Of a stretch of DNA of 64,000 nucleotides, positions 20,032 through 29,106 are shown piece after piece. The position numbers and the translations under genes are program-made. The notes beneath the pieces are model-generated. The model made no database searches and was not told where the DNA came from. It saw only the letters and a program-made list of their open reading frames with translations. This stretch comes from Pseudomonas alcaligenes (GTDB taxonomy: Bacteria > Pseudomonadota > Gammaproteobacteria > Pseudomonadales > Pseudomonadaceae), in NCBI RefSeq assembly GCF_014490745.1, contig NZ_LZEU01000001.1, positions 4,367,501 through 4,431,500 of the forward strand. Direction: 5' to 3'. Each line of letters starts with the position of its first letter. Positions within the stretch are counted from its first letter, which is position 1.

Positions 20032-20131
20032 CTGCAGCAGTTCAACCACCCGGCCCGCAGCTGCTCCGGAAAACACCGATAAAATCGCTGAAACCCAGGA
20101 TTCACAAGGCCTGCAGACGAGGTAATAAAAC

Positions 20132-20146
20132 TGGCACACGCCCTGC
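20132..20146 (+). promoter_or_regulatory. Sigma-54 promoter of the NrsZ-type RNA
   Basis: TGGCAC-N5-CTGC with invariant GG and GC 10 bp apart; only the first T of the -12 TTGC differs from consensus. Predicted start near 20158. The next plus-strand protein gene is 17 kb away, so it must drive an RNA. Confidence 0.82.
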
Positions 20147-20157
20147 ATAGGCTAAAG

Positions 20158-20251
20158 CAATCCCAGTTTTGGGGACCTTGGTACAGGCAGGCCGGGGAAT
20201 CCCCTCTTTTACAAGCCCAGCAAAAAGGCCACCTTCGCAGGTGGCCTTTTT
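20158..20251 (+). ncRNA. nrsZ: Nitrogen-regulated small RNA, NrsZ-like
   Basis: A predicted RNA of about 94 nt, bounded by a sigma-54 promoter at its start and a strong intrinsic terminator at its end, with no open frame of note. It contains a small hairpin GGGG-AAT-CCCC (20194-20204) before a pyrimidine-rich stretch. Position (immediately after ntrC), promoter type and upstream NtrC-like dyad match P. aeruginosa NrsZ, an RpoN/NtrBC-dependent RNA reported to promote rhamnolipid synthesis and swarming. NrsZ of P. aeruginosa is longer, as I recall, so this would be a short version. Identity rests on synteny and promoter, not on alignment. Confidence 0.72.
20222..20251. terminator. Bidirectional terminator between the NrsZ-type RNA and the msh operon
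   Basis: A perfect 12-bp stem AAAAAGGCCACC/GGTGGCCTTTTT with a 6-base loop, T-run on both strands. It ends the small RNA on plus and the long msh transcript on minus (13 bases after the mshQ stop). Confidence 0.93.
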
Positions 20252-20264
20252 GTTTTCCGCCGAT

Positions 20265-23200
20265 CTAGCGGTACAGCTCGCGCCGGTAGATCAAGGGCGT
20301 CGCCCCCCGGTAGATACCGAAGCTGGCCAGCCCGCGCGCCGCGCTGCGAGTGGCGCCATCCCAGGCGAAATACAGCCAGCTCGGCATCGTCTGGTAGCTG
20401 GCCTGCACCGAGCCATCGTTGCCGCTGCCCGGCGCACTGAGCAGCAGGCTGCCGGCACCTGACGACGGCGCCGTCGAGGCCGGCGTGGTCTCTCCAAGCG
20501 CCAGGTTGCCGGTGAAGTTGTCCAGGGTCACCGTCCCCAGTGCTGCCGCCGTGGTGCAGGTATCCAGGGTCTCGGCCTGAAAACTGCCGCCGGCCACGTT
20601 CTGCCAGCTTTCCAGGGCAACCGGCAGGGTCAGGCTCTGTAGCTCGGAGCCCCGGGCATTGCCGATGCGCAGGCGGCCCAGGCGCACATTGCTGCCGCCG
20701 AAGTCGAAACTGAAGGTCGTACAGGCCGAACCACCACCGAAGTAGCAGGCCCCGTCCTGATCGGTCAGGTTGGCGGCGGAGAAGCCCTGACGGATGCTGG
20801 CCGCCACCGGGTAATCATCGCTGACCGGCAGCGGCGCCGGGGTGTACTGCAGTTGCTCGCCACTCCAGCGGAAGGCCTTGAGCCCATCCCCGGTGCTGGC
20901 ATCGACGGTGGTCGTCGTCACCGTACCCTGACTAGTCAGGCGGCTGTTGAGGTTGGTTCGCCCGCTGATCACCGACAGATAGGCATCGCGCGTCGGCGTG
21001 TTCAAGCGCCAGAAAGCGCCACGATCATAGTTGCTGGTCACCGCCCCTTGCCGGTTGTAACCGGTCACTGTCAGTAGCGGCTCCTGACCACTGGCAAAGG
21101 CTATGGGCTGGCCTTGATAGCTATAAGCGGTGCCGCAGCTAGGCGTCAGGCTGGCGCTGCCCGTCACCCCCAGATAGGCGGGAATGAAGCGCCCGACCAG
21201 GTCGCTGGTGCCACCGCTGACCGTTTCCGAGCCCAGGTAGCTCGATGCCGTTGGCGTGGCCGTAAAGCGAAACACGCCAACTTCGGAGACGGACATGCTG
21301 GCAGTGGTCTGGCTGCCCAACACGTGGTTGTAGCTGGCCGGCGTGACGCTGCCATTGGCGCCGCCGGCTGGTTCGACCAGAGCGCTGCTCAGAGCAATGC
21401 TGCTCAGTTCGAACTTGGGCGTGACGATATTGCCCGTGCACAGGGCCGCAGCCGTCAGCGCCTCACCATCGGCCTGCCAGCCCACTGCCTTGACCCGCAG
21501 CGGGAAACTGTCGCCCGCGCGGATGCCACCCGGGAAAGCGACGCAGTTGGAGCTGACCCCCGCCACCGTGCAGGTCGAATCGGTCTGCAGGCACAGGCCA
21601 TAGGGGCGGCTCCTGAAGGTGGTCGAGCCCGTCATGCTCAACCCCGCGTCGCTATTGGCCGCGCTGCCGGTATAGGTCGCACTGAGCGCCATCTGCCCGG
21701 CATCGTCGTAGCGCACAGTCAGTGGCGCCGAACCAGTGGCATCGAAAGCCAGGCTCAGGCTGGTGGCGCTCGTGGTGACATTGGTGCCGTTGATCACCAC
21801 CGGCTGGTTGGCGGTTACCCCGGCAGCAGTACTGGCCGCCAGCGTCGGATTGCTATAGCCCGAGGTGAAGCTGAGTGTGCGGGTGACGCTGGCGAACCCC
21901 GGCACACAGGCCTGGGTGGCATCGTCCTTCTTGATTGCCTTGATGCTGCCGGTGACCGGCTTGACCGCGATCATGTTGGGTACGCTGATCAGGAAACCGC
22001 TGTCGGCGTAGCTGATCGTACAACCCGAGGTCGAACATACCGGCGTGCTCAGCGGCTTGGTCGCCGGGATCGAAGTGTTCGCCACCGTACCAACCACCAC
22101 ATCGCCCACTGCCGTACTGCGCAGCTGCGCACTCGCCGTCCCGCCACTGAAGGTGATGGTGCTACCGCTGATGGTGGCCGGAGAAGTGGCCGTCCAGCCA
22201 CTGGCAGGGCTCAGCTGGACACTGACCGGGTCGGTGTAGAGGCTGCTGCAACTGCTATCCAGGCAGGCCTTGATCGTTACCGGCTGCGGGCTGCAGGTCA
22301 GCGCCGGGCTGGCATAGCTGAACTCGTAGTGATCAATCTGCGCGCCAATCGGGTTGAGTTTGCTGGCGCACACCTGCAGGTCGTCCAGCTCGTGGATATT
22401 GTTCGAGCCGCCCGTGGAGCCGGTGAACGACAGGTAGAAGTCGCTGGGCAATGCGGCCTGGTTGGTACCGGTCAGCGCGTCGAACGAGGAAATCAGCGTG
22501 GTGAATCCAGACCCCGTGTTGCGCTCGACCCGTACCATGGTCTTGCCGACCACCGTACTGTCCAAGGTGATGCGGTAGGTATGCCCAGGGCCGGCCGTGG
22601 AGCCCGACACGTCGAGGCTCGGGTTCAGGTTGGCCGAAGTACCCGCCAGGTAACGGTAATCCGAAGTGCCGCTACCGGAGCCACGAATCGACACCGAGTC
22701 CTGGCGCAATCCCGGGCCACCGATGCGGGTTTCGGTGGGGTTGGAGAAGTTGCCGTATTCGTCCAGCGCAACGCCCAGCCAGCCGCCGGCGAAGCCACTG
22801 GTACCGTTGAGCTGGGCATAGCCCAGCGACCCACCGTAGCCACCAGGTTGTGGCGTTTGCGTGGCGTTGGAGAAGATCACCGCTACCCCATCGGCACCGT
22901 TGCCGTTGTAGGCGTAGTACTTGAACTGCACCTGCACATAGTTGGTCTTGGCCGGTAGCAGGCGCTGCAGGGTGGCGGCCGTTGCCACGTTGCCGGTGTT
23001 GTCGGTCAGGCGCAGACGGTTACTGACGATCTTCGGTACACCGAAACTGCCGTTGCGCGTAGTCACCGCCCAGTCACTGGTGCCCAGATCGGTGCGGTTA
23101 TAGCTATCGGTGAAGCACACTGGCGTCACGCTGGCATTACAGGCATTGGCCGGTGTGGAGTTGGGCAGGCAGGTGCCGGTGACCGAGCTTGAGGTGCTGA

Positions 23201-24197
23201 CATTGATGGTGGAGTAGTTGGGAGCGGTGAAGTCACCATAGGCAACCGTATTGTTCAGGTTCACCGCGCCGCTCTGCGTGGTGACCGTCACCTTGCTTTC
23301 GGCACTACCCAGATAGCTATCGGTGAAGGTCGCGCTGCTGGCACCACTGACCGAGCCACTGGTCATGGTCACCCCGGTGAACGTGGCGGGGTTGTTGCCG
23401 GCATAGAAAGTACCGGCAATGGTGCCGCCGGTAATGCTCAGGCGGTCGGAGTCGGAGCGTGCCCCGCCGGAGAGATCGGTTCCGTTGGTAGTCACGCTGC
23501 AGCAGTTGCTGCGTACTAGCCCGGTTACGCTCCCTCCAGTGAGACTGATGGAGCCGCTAGTACTGGTCAGGGTGCCGCCGAAGCTGGTGCCGTTGGTGGT
23601 AATCGCTCCTGAATTGCTGACATTACCGGCGATGCTGCCACCGGTGGTATTCAATGTGCCCGAGCTGATCGTCAGGGTTCCGTCGATGATGGTGCCATTG
23701 ATCACGGTATTGCCACTGGCGCTGACATTTCCTGCCACGCTGCCACCACTGAGGTTGAGCGCCCCGGTGCCCGCAACCGCCCCACTGACCGTTGTGCCAC
23801 TGAGACTGATAGTGCCGCTCGACGCAGTGACCGAGCCGTAGATGGTGGTGGTGCCAGAGGTGGTCAGGGTGCCGGATCCCGTTTGCAGGCTGATGTTCCT
23901 GGCGCTGCTGCCTGCCGTGGTGGACACCAGGCTGATGGTGCCAGTGGCCACTACGGTAATGTCGCTATTGTTCGACACGCTCAGCACATCCCCGGCGGCC
24001 GTGCTGATATTGCCGTTGCAGGTAAAGGTACTGCCACTGCGCGACCAGGTGCCGGAACAGATCGACGGCGTACCGCTGACTCCCGAGTTGCTGAAGGTGT
24101 AGTTCACCGCCCAGGCATCAGTGCCCAGTAGCCATAGCAAGGGCAGCCACCAGCAGCGGCACAGCCTGCCGAAGGCTGACCGGCTCATCGTAATCAT
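20265..24197 (-). CDS. mshQ: MshQ-like MSHA pilus protein with DUF6701 and lectin-like region
   Basis: 1310 residues. The signal peptide is residues 1 to about 30 (LLWLLGTDAWA). Residues about 35-330 are extremely Ser/Thr/Gly-rich short repeats (SGTLNTTGGSIAGNVSNSG) that suggest a beta-helix. About 360-610 resembles a concanavalin-like lectin domain (GADGVAVIFSN; GGSLGYAQLNG; FAGGWLGVALDEYGNF). The C-terminal 650 residues are the MshQ/DUF6701 region. Start and stop overlap mshP by ATGA. The distal place in the operon and the size suggest a tip adhesin or surface protein of the pilus. It is much larger than the minor pilins, and the base composition appears less GC-rich by eye than in the flanking housekeeping genes. 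Function is inferred from context. Confidence 0.85.
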   Translation of the reverse strand: MITMSRSAFGRLCRCWWLPLLWLLGTDAWAVNYTFSNSGVSGTPSICSGTWSRSGSTFTCNGNISTAAGDVLSVSNNSDITVVATGTISLVSTTAGSSARNISLQTGSGTLTTSGTTTIYGSVTASSGTISLSGTTVSGAVAGTGALNLSGGSVAGNVSASGNTVINGTIIDGTLTISSGTLNTTGGSIAGNVSNSGAITTNGTSFGGTLTSTSGSISLTGGSVTGLVRSNCCSVTTNGTDLSGGARSDSDRLSITGGTIAGTFYAGNNPATFTGVTMTSGSVSGASSATFTDSYLGSAESKVTVTTQSGAVNLNNTVAYGDFTAPNYSTINVSTSSSVTGTCLPNSTPANACNASVTPVCFTDSYNRTDLGTSDWAVTTRNGSFGVPKIVSNRLRLTDNTGNVATAATLQRLLPAKTNYVQVQFKYYAYNGNGADGVAVIFSNATQTPQPGGYGGSLGYAQLNGTSGFAGGWLGVALDEYGNFSNPTETRIGGPGLRQDSVSIRGSGSGTSDYRYLAGTSANLNPSLDVSGSTAGPGHTYRITLDSTVVGKTMVRVERNTGSGFTTLISSFDALTGTNQAALPSDFYLSFTGSTGGSNNIHELDDLQVCASKLNPIGAQIDHYEFSYASPALTCSPQPVTIKACLDSSCSSLYTDPVSVQLSPASGWTATSPATISGSTITFSGGTASAQLRSTAVGDVVVGTVANTSIPATKPLSTPVCSTSGCTISYADSGFLISVPNMIAVKPVTGSIKAIKKDDATQACVPGFASVTRTLSFTSGYSNPTLAASTAAGVTANQPVVINGTNVTTSATSLSLAFDATGSAPLTVRYDDAGQMALSATYTGSAANSDAGLSMTGSTTFRSRPYGLCLQTDSTCTVAGVSSNCVAFPGGIRAGDSFPLRVKAVGWQADGEALTAAALCTGNIVTPKFELSSIALSSALVEPAGGANGSVTPASYNHVLGSQTTASMSVSEVGVFRFTATPTASSYLGSETVSGGTSDLVGRFIPAYLGVTGSASLTPSCGTAYSYQGQPIAFASGQEPLLTVTGYNRQGAVTSNYDRGAFWRLNTPTRDAYLSVISGRTNLNSRLTSQGTVTTTTVDASTGDGLKAFRWSGEQLQYTPAPLPVSDDYPVAASIRQGFSAANLTDQDGACYFGGGSACTTFSFDFGGSNVRLGRLRIGNARGSELQSLTLPVALESWQNVAGGSFQAETLDTCTTAAALGTVTLDNFTGNLALGETTPASTAPSSGAGSLLLSAPGSGNDGSVQASYQTMPSWLYFAWDGATRSAARGLASFGIYRGATPLIYRRELYR

Positions 24198-24613
24198 CGC
24201 TCCACCGTTGCAGTCAGTTGCCGGTAGGCATAGTCGGGACGGGCAGCCGGGTTGCCGTTCTGCGCCGTAGCGGTAAAGCGGAATATCTGCACGGCGCTGC
24301 CGTCGTCATCGGTGTAGCTGGTGCTGGCACAGGTCACCGCCACCGTGAAGTCACTGAGATTGCTGCCGGCCAGGCTTGGCGCGCCTGCCGCACAGGTGCC
24401 GGCGTTGAAGGCCTGGGTGATGCCCCACTCCAGCCCGGCTCGTGCCGCCTGGTAGGCCCGCGCCTGCTGGATGGCCAGACTGTTGGTGCCGTGCTGGGTC
24501 GCCGACAGTTTCGCCATGGCGGCGATCACCAGGGTCACGATGATGATCAGGAACATCGCCGCCACCAGGCCGAAGCCACGCCCGTGCTGTGGGCTCGTCC
24601 AGTCAGGGCGCAT
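24194..24613 (-). CDS. mshP: MshP-like minor pilin
   Basis: 139 residues. A short basic leader (to about residue 13) precedes GFGLVAAMFLIIIVTLVIAA, the N-terminal hydrophobic helix, but the residue five after the cleavage point is Ala rather than the Glu of canonical type IV pilins. This is a feature of PilX/MshP-type proteins. It overlaps mshO by 11 bp and mshQ by 4 bp. Probably an initiating or tip pseudopilin of the MSHA fibre. Confidence 0.83.
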   Translation of the reverse strand: MRPDWTSPQHGRGFGLVAAMFLIIIVTLVIAAMAKLSATQHGTNSLAIQQARAYQAARAGLEWGITQAFNAGTCAAGAPSLAGSNLSDFTVAVTCASTSYTDDDGSAVQIFRFTATAQNGNPAARPDYAYRQLTATVER

Positions 24614-25487
24614 TGTCGACGTGTACCTGTTGCAGCAGTTGCAGGGATTCCCCGTTCTGGGTCAGGCCCAGGTTGAGAGTCAGCAGGCCGGCACGCTGGG
24701 TGCTGCCGGCCTGGTAGATGAAGCTGCAGCTGGCAACGTTGGCCACCACCGGCTGCGGATTGGAACCAACCGGCGGCGAGTTGGAAATATTGCTTTGCAA
24801 GGCGGTGTAGCTGTAACGCACCAGCTGGCCGTTCTGGCAGCGGTAGCCGACCACGCTCTGGGCCAAATACAGGCGCCGCTCCGGCGAAGCAAAGGCGAAG
24901 CGGAAACCTCCGCTTGGCAAGTTGCCGAGAATGATCTGGCTCTCCCCCGTCGGCGTGCCGTTGACCACGCTGAAAGTGGTGCCGGTGGGGGTGATCACCC
25001 CGGGGTTGTTGCTCGTCGCCCAGACATTGCTGCCCGGGGTTGGATTGCCACCGGTCTCGGCACCAATGTTGTACAGCACCATCCAGTTGGCGCCGGCCGG
25101 GTTCAGCGTGGCGTCCAGCACCTGCACGCTGTCGCAGCGCCCGCCCGTGGTACTGCTACCGCAGGTGCCCGCAGTATCGCTGGCAAAACGCAGGCCCTCG
25201 CTGCCGGTACGATTGGGCCGGTAGCGCGCCGCGCTGTGGATCAGCAGCAACTCCACCGCCAGGCCATCGGCCGAGACCCGCAGCGAGTTGGGCACCGCCA
25301 GGCGCACATCGCGGGTGATGCGGTTCAGCGCCCCGGCCGCCTGATCCACCAGCAGAGCGCGCCGGCTCTGCCCGGCGAAGCCCTCCAGCGGCCGCGACAG
25401 CACGGTACCGATCATCATCGCCACCAGCCCGGACAAGGCGATGACCATTACCAGCTCGACCAGGGTAAAACCAGCACGGCGCCGCAT
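24603..25487 (-). CDS. mshO: MshO-like minor pilin
   Basis: 294 residues with a prepilin leader MRRRAG and cleavage before FTLVELVMVIALSGLVAMM, with Glu at position +5. The remaining globular part has several Cys in pairs. It starts one base into the mshD stop. By family this is a large minor pilin of the PilW/MshO type, likely in the fibre tip complex. Confidence 0.87.
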   Translation of the reverse strand: MRRRAGFTLVELVMVIALSGLVAMMIGTVLSRPLEGFAGQSRRALLVDQAAGALNRITRDVRLAVPNSLRVSADGLAVELLLIHSAARYRPNRTGSEGLRFASDTAGTCGSSTTGGRCDSVQVLDATLNPAGANWMVLYNIGAETGGNPTPGSNVWATSNNPGVITPTGTTFSVVNGTPTGESQIILGNLPSGGFRFAFASPERRLYLAQSVVGYRCQNGQLVRYSYTALQSNISNSPPVGSNPQPVVANVASCSFIYQAGSTQRAGLLTLNLGLTQNGESLQLLQQVHVDNAP

Positions 25488-25945
25488 CAGTAGCGCGTCC
25501 TGTAGCCGCCCAGCACCAGCTGCTGGCCGGCTGGATCAGTCACCGTGACCTGCACATAGAGCACATCAGCCGAAGCCAGGCTCTCCCAAGCCTGGGCGGC
25601 TACACTGGCCTGCACGCGGTAGGCGGAAAGCGCAGTAATGGCCTGGCCACGAGCATCGCGGGCGCCGTTGTCGTTCAGGCCGTTGTAGTCGCAGACATTG
25701 TCGTAACTGGCCCGACTGGCAGGTGCTGCCGGGCACACCGTACCCGCCGCCGGATCGAGAAAGGGCTGCAGCAGGATTTCTTCCAGATAGGCCTCGGCGA
25801 TAGCCAGGCTCTGCTGGCGCAACAGAGGATCTGCCGAGCGGCCCGTGATGGCAGCCATGGCGCTGAACATGGCCGCGGCGGCAATACCGACGATCACGAT
25901 GGTGATCACCAGCTCGACCAAGGTCATGCCGGCCTGGCGCTTCAC
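25487..25945 (-). CDS. mshD: MshD-like minor pilin
   Basis: 152 residues with prepilin leader MKRQAG and MTLVELVITIVIVGIAAAAM (Met at +1, Glu at +5). Two Cys (in GTVCPAAP and DNVCDYNGL) may form a disulfide. It overlaps mshC by 4 bp and mshO by 1 bp. It resembles PilV/MshD minor pilins. Confidence 0.87.
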   Translation of the reverse strand: MKRQAGMTLVELVITIVIVGIAAAAMFSAMAAITGRSADPLLRQQSLAIAEAYLEEILLQPFLDPAAGTVCPAAPASRASYDNVCDYNGLNDNGARDARGQAITALSAYRVQASVAAQAWESLASADVLYVQVTVTDPAGQQLVLGGYRTRY

Positions 25946-26376
25946 TGCACCATGCCCGTAGTGGCAGTCACGCTGATGGAAAACGTCCCGATAGTCGCAC
26001 TCGCCGCCGCGGAGGGCTGGCCCTGCGAGTCGAACACAACAGGAAATGCAGTGGGATCTGCCGTCACGCTGACACCGGAAGGTACTGCCCCCGCGAGAGA
26101 CTGGCCATCCGGCCCTGGCACACTGACGTTATAGGCGCCACTGGTGCAATTGGCCGCCTGCAGCACACTATAGCCGGCAGCACTCAGGCTGACCTGGATC
26201 AGGCAGCCGCTGGACACCGCCAGTTTCTGCCCATAACGCACCGCGGCCAGGCTTTCTTCGTAGAACAGGCGCTCGTCGAACACCTTTCTATCGAAGAAGC
26301 GCGGCCCCACCACCACGGCGAGTATGCCGATGATGACAATCACCATCACCAGCTCGACCAGGGTGAAGCCGCGCAT
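25942..26376 (-). CDS. mshC: MshC-like minor pilin
   Basis: 144 residues with a very short leader (MRG) before FTLVELVMVIVIIGILAVVV and the Glu at +5, typical of GspH/FimT-like MshC. It lies 3 bp after mshA and overlaps mshD by 4 bp. Probably a minor subunit. Confidence 0.87.
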   Translation of the reverse strand: MRGFTLVELVMVIVIIGILAVVVGPRFFDRKVFDERLFYEESLAAVRYGQKLAVSSGCLIQVSLSAAGYSVLQAANCTSGAYNVSVPGPDGQSLAGAVPSGVSVTADPTAFPVVFDSQGQPSAAASATIGTFSISVTATTGMVQ

Positions 26377-26379
26377 ACC

Positions 26380-26826
26380 TTAGTTGCAGTTGGCAGCAGT
26401 GAGCGCATTGGAGGTAAAGGTCGGCGCAGTATCGGCAGCGGCCATCTTGTAGCTGAACGTGCAAGCCGCCTTGCCGTTGGCCTGCACCTCATAGGTATCG
26501 GCAGTGCTGGTCACAATGGTGAAGTCCGACGCCGAAATCTGCGCAGCAACAGCGATACCAGCAGCAGTCGGGGCCGGATACTTGTTGACCATGGTAATAG
26601 TCGCGCCCTCAAGCGTAATGTTCCCAGTCGAGTTATTGGCTAGCGCATAGGAGTGGGCAATAGCCGAAGCCGACTTCATCGCTCCCAGGGCCCCTTGGGA
26701 TGCAGCCAGACGAGCATTGCCGGAAAGATCGGCAAACTTCGGCAGCGCAAACGCCGCCAGAATGCCGAGAATCACGATAACCATGATCAGCTCGATCAGG
26801 GTGAAGCCGCTCTGTTGCTTTTTCAT
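26380..26826 (-). CDS. mshA: MSHA major pilin MshA-like prepilin
   Basis: 148 residues from ATG 26826 (MKKQQSG, cleavage before FTLIELIMVIVILGILAAFA); a longer in-frame extension to 27222 overlaps mshB and is not real. Mature features are LPKFADLSGNARLA and a C-terminal disulfide pair (CTFSYK and ANCN), as in MshA pilins. It is second of two tandem pilin genes, the place mshA occupies in Vibrio. Expected to be the main fibre subunit, cut and methylated by PilD encoded elsewhere. Which of the two tandem genes is the major subunit is inferred from order. Confidence 0.87.
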   Translation of the reverse strand: MKKQQSGFTLIELIMVIVILGILAAFALPKFADLSGNARLAASQGALGAMKSASAIAHSYALANNSTGNITLEGATITMVNKYPAPTAAGIAVAAQISASDFTIVTSTADTYEVQANGKAACTFSYKMAAADTAPTFTSNALTAANCN

Positions 26827-26848
26827 CTTCTCAATCCTCAGGGTCGAA

Positions 26849-27337
26849 TTATTCGACGAAGGTGGTGGTAACGGTGCCGTTGGCGGAGTTGTAGACGATG
26901 GTGTCATCACCCTCGTCCAGTTGGTAGGTGTAGGTGCACTGGGTAGTGGTGCTGGTGACGACGTAGTCGACACCACTGGCAGCTGCAGCCGCCACGACCG
27001 GCGCGGAGCCTTGCAGCACGGCGCTCCACAGCCCCACGCAGTCGAGTGCGCCGCCGGTGCCGAGCGGCCAGCCGGAGCTGTTGACGTCGACATCGTTGTT
27101 GCCGAAGCCGGCCACGTTGGTATCCGGGGTGGCCACGCCCTTGCTGCGATTGACCTCCCATTGAGCGCGCACCAGCAGCACGGCGGAAGCCAGGGCACCG
27201 CCGGCACCTTCCACGGCGGCACGGTGGGCGTCCTTGGTGACGGTGATCATGCGCGGCAATGCCACGGCGGCGAGGATGCCGAGAATCACGATCACCACGA
27301 TCAGTTCAACCAGAGTGAAACCTTTGCTGCTCTTCAT
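26849..27337 (-). CDS. mshB: MshB-like prepilin
   Basis: 162 residues with leader MKSSKG and FTLVELIVVIVILGILAAVA. The mature part keeps the LPRM-x-x-x-T-KDAHRAAV segment of MshA/MshB and has two Cys (ALDCVGLW and TQCTYTY). GGGAAGG precedes the ATG. It sits 22 bp before mshA and 9 bp after mshF. Likely a minor or alternative subunit. Confidence 0.86.
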   Translation of the reverse strand: MKSSKGFTLVELIVVIVILGILAAVALPRMITVTKDAHRAAVEGAGGALASAVLLVRAQWEVNRSKGVATPDTNVAGFGNNDVDVNSSGWPLGTGGALDCVGLWSAVLQGSAPVVAAAAASGVDYVVTSTTTQCTYTYQLDEGDDTIVYNSANGTVTTTFVE

Positions 27338-27346
27338 AACCTTCCC

Positions 27347-27874
27347 TCAGTGATCCAACAAACCCGCGGCGGACAGCTCCGTCAGGGGTACTTCCTGCAA
27401 CTCCAGGGCAAAGGTCGCGCCCTTTGATTGTGGCGTAGCCAGCTGCACGCCGGGAACCGCCAACAACCGATAGACCTGCAACCCACCCCGCGTTCTCGTC
27501 CACTCGTCGCCGAAGCGGCTGCGGTACAGCACCCAGGCCCGCTGCGGCAGCCAGTACCAACAGCCGCGCTCTGGCTGTTCGCCTGCGGCCAGTTCGCCGC
27601 AGTAGTTGTCCTGCTGCCAGCGCAGCAGGGTGAACGGATTGCGGCTTTTCCACGCCGCCTCCAGCACCTGCTGCTTCGCCAGCCGCTCGCTGACCAGGCT
27701 GCCCAGGCTGCTGGCCAGATGCTCGCGGGTCGCCTGCACCGCACGCCGCTCGCTGACCTGGGCGATCTTCCAGGCCAAGGCCAGAACAACCCCCAGCAGT
27801 ATCGCCAGCCCCAATCCGCGCCCCAGCCAGCGTGCCCGCCGCACAGTCTGGTCGACCTGGTAATCCGGCCTCAC
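27347..27874 (-). CDS. mshF: MshF-like pilus assembly protein
   Basis: 175 residues from GTG 27874, which overlaps the mshG stop as GTGA; the long upstream open frame is a shadow of mshG. It has a basic N-terminus, one membrane helix at about residues 17-38 (GLGLAILLGVVLALAWKI), then a periplasmic domain with a Cys pair (NYCGEL and RGCWYWL). The position between mshG and mshB is the mshF slot. Role in fibre assembly unknown. Confidence 0.78.
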   Translation of the reverse strand: MRPDYQVDQTVRRARWLGRGLGLAILLGVVLALAWKIAQVSERRAVQATREHLASSLGSLVSERLAKQQVLEAAWKSRNPFTLLRWQQDNYCGELAAGEQPERGCWYWLPQRAWVLYRSRFGDEWTRTRGGLQVYRLLAVPGVQLATPQSKGATFALELQEVPLTELSAAGLLDH

Positions 27875-29106
27875 ATCTGGCCCTTGGCCGCGGATGCCAG
27901 CTCCCACATCGGCAGGAACACCCCCAGGGCCAGAATCAGTACCAGCACACCCATGGCCACGATCAGGATCGGCTCGATGGCATCGGCCAATTGCTTGAGA
28001 TCGTAGTCCACCTCCTGTTCGTAGAAATCGGCCACCTCGACGAACAGATCGTCCAGCGCGCCGGTTTCCTCGCCTACCGCCATCATCTGCAGCACCAGCG
28101 GGGTGAACAACCCGCTGCTCGACGCGGTACGGGTCAGCGCCTCGCCGCGCTCGACCCCCTCGCGCATGGTCAGGATGGCCTGGCCGATATGCAGGTTGCC
28201 GACGCTGGCGCTGTTGATCGACAGGGTCTGCAGCAACGGCACGCCGGCGCGGTACATCATGGCGAAGGTGCGGGTGAAACGGGCCAGGGCGATGCGCTCG
28301 AAGATGCCGCCGACAATCGGCAGGCGCAGCTTGATCGCGTCCCACTTCAGGGCACCCTCGGCGCTGGCCTGCCAGCGGAAGAAGGCATAGAAGGCGCCGA
28401 TCAGCAGCAGGCCCATGGCCCACCAGTAATGCTGGAAGAACTGCGAGGTGCCGATCAGGATCCGCGTGGGCAGCGGCAGTTGGGCATGGAACTGTTCGAA
28501 CACCTTGGCGAAGGCCGGGATCACGAACAGGTTGATCACCACCAGCGCCACCGCCATGGCGGCCATGACGAACAGCGGGTAGCGGGTGGCCTGCTTGATC
28601 CGCTTGCGCGTCTCGCGCTCCAGCTCCAGGTAGCCGGACAGCTGGCGGAAGGCCTGATCGAGCTGGCCGGTGTTCTCGCCGACGCTGATCATGCTGATGA
28701 ACAGGGTACCGAACACCTTGGGGTGGGCATGCAGGGCCACGGCCATGCTCATGCCGCCTTCCAGGTCGGCACGCACCGCCTGCAGCACTTCGCGGAAATA
28801 CAGATTGCGGTGCGACTCGGCCAGGCCGCCGATGGCGCGGATGATCGGCACCCCGGCCTTGCTCAAGCTGTACATCTGGCGGCAGAAGATGATCAGTTCC
28901 TCCAGGTCGACGCTCTTGCGTCGCAGGCGTTCGCGCAGATCGGCGAAGACATCCTCGCCGGCCTGCACGGCCTGTTCCTCGATGGTCAGCGGGGTGATCT
29001 TCAGCCCCAGCAGTTCACTGGCCACGCTGTCGCTGCTGGCACCCTGCAGGGTGCCGGCGACCTTGCCGCCCTGGGCATCGCGACCGGTGTAGCGGAACTG
29101 CGCCAT
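27871..29106 (-). CDS. mshG: MshG inner-membrane platform protein (GspF/PilC family)
   Basis: 411 residues with two type II secretion F domains (about 70-195 and 275-398), each containing the family motif (GGMSMAVALHAHPKVFG; ERGEALTRTASSSGLF) and ISVGENTGQL or MAVGEETGAL. Hydrophobic helices are at about 170-190, 220-245 and 375-395. It forms the inner-membrane platform that couples MshE to pilin polymerisation. It shares one base with the mshE stop. Confidence 0.93.
   Translation of the reverse strand: MAQFRYTGRDAQGGKVAGTLQGASSDSVASELLGLKITPLTIEEQAVQAGEDVFADLRERLRRKSVDLEELIIFCRQMYSLSKAGVPIIRAIGGLAESHRNLYFREVLQAVRADLEGGMSMAVALHAHPKVFGTLFISMISVGENTGQLDQAFRQLSGYLELERETRKRIKQATRYPLFVMAAMAVALVVINLFVIPAFAKVFEQFHAQLPLPTRILIGTSQFFQHYWWAMGLLLIGAFYAFFRWQASAEGALKWDAIKLRLPIVGGIFERIALARFTRTFAMMYRAGVPLLQTLSINSASVGNLHIGQAILTMREGVERGEALTRTASSSGLFTPLVLQMMAVGEETGALDDLFVEVADFYEQEVDYDLKQLADAIEPILIVAMGVLVLILALGVFLPMWELASAAKGQM

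Noticed and set aside
26827..27222. N-terminal extension of mshA into mshB
   Set aside because: A shadow frame; the prepilin leader MKKQQSG at 26826 is the real start.
27875..28423. N-terminal extension of mshF into mshG
   Set aside because: An out-of-frame shadow of mshG; the GTG at 27874 overlapping the mshG stop is the expected coupled start.
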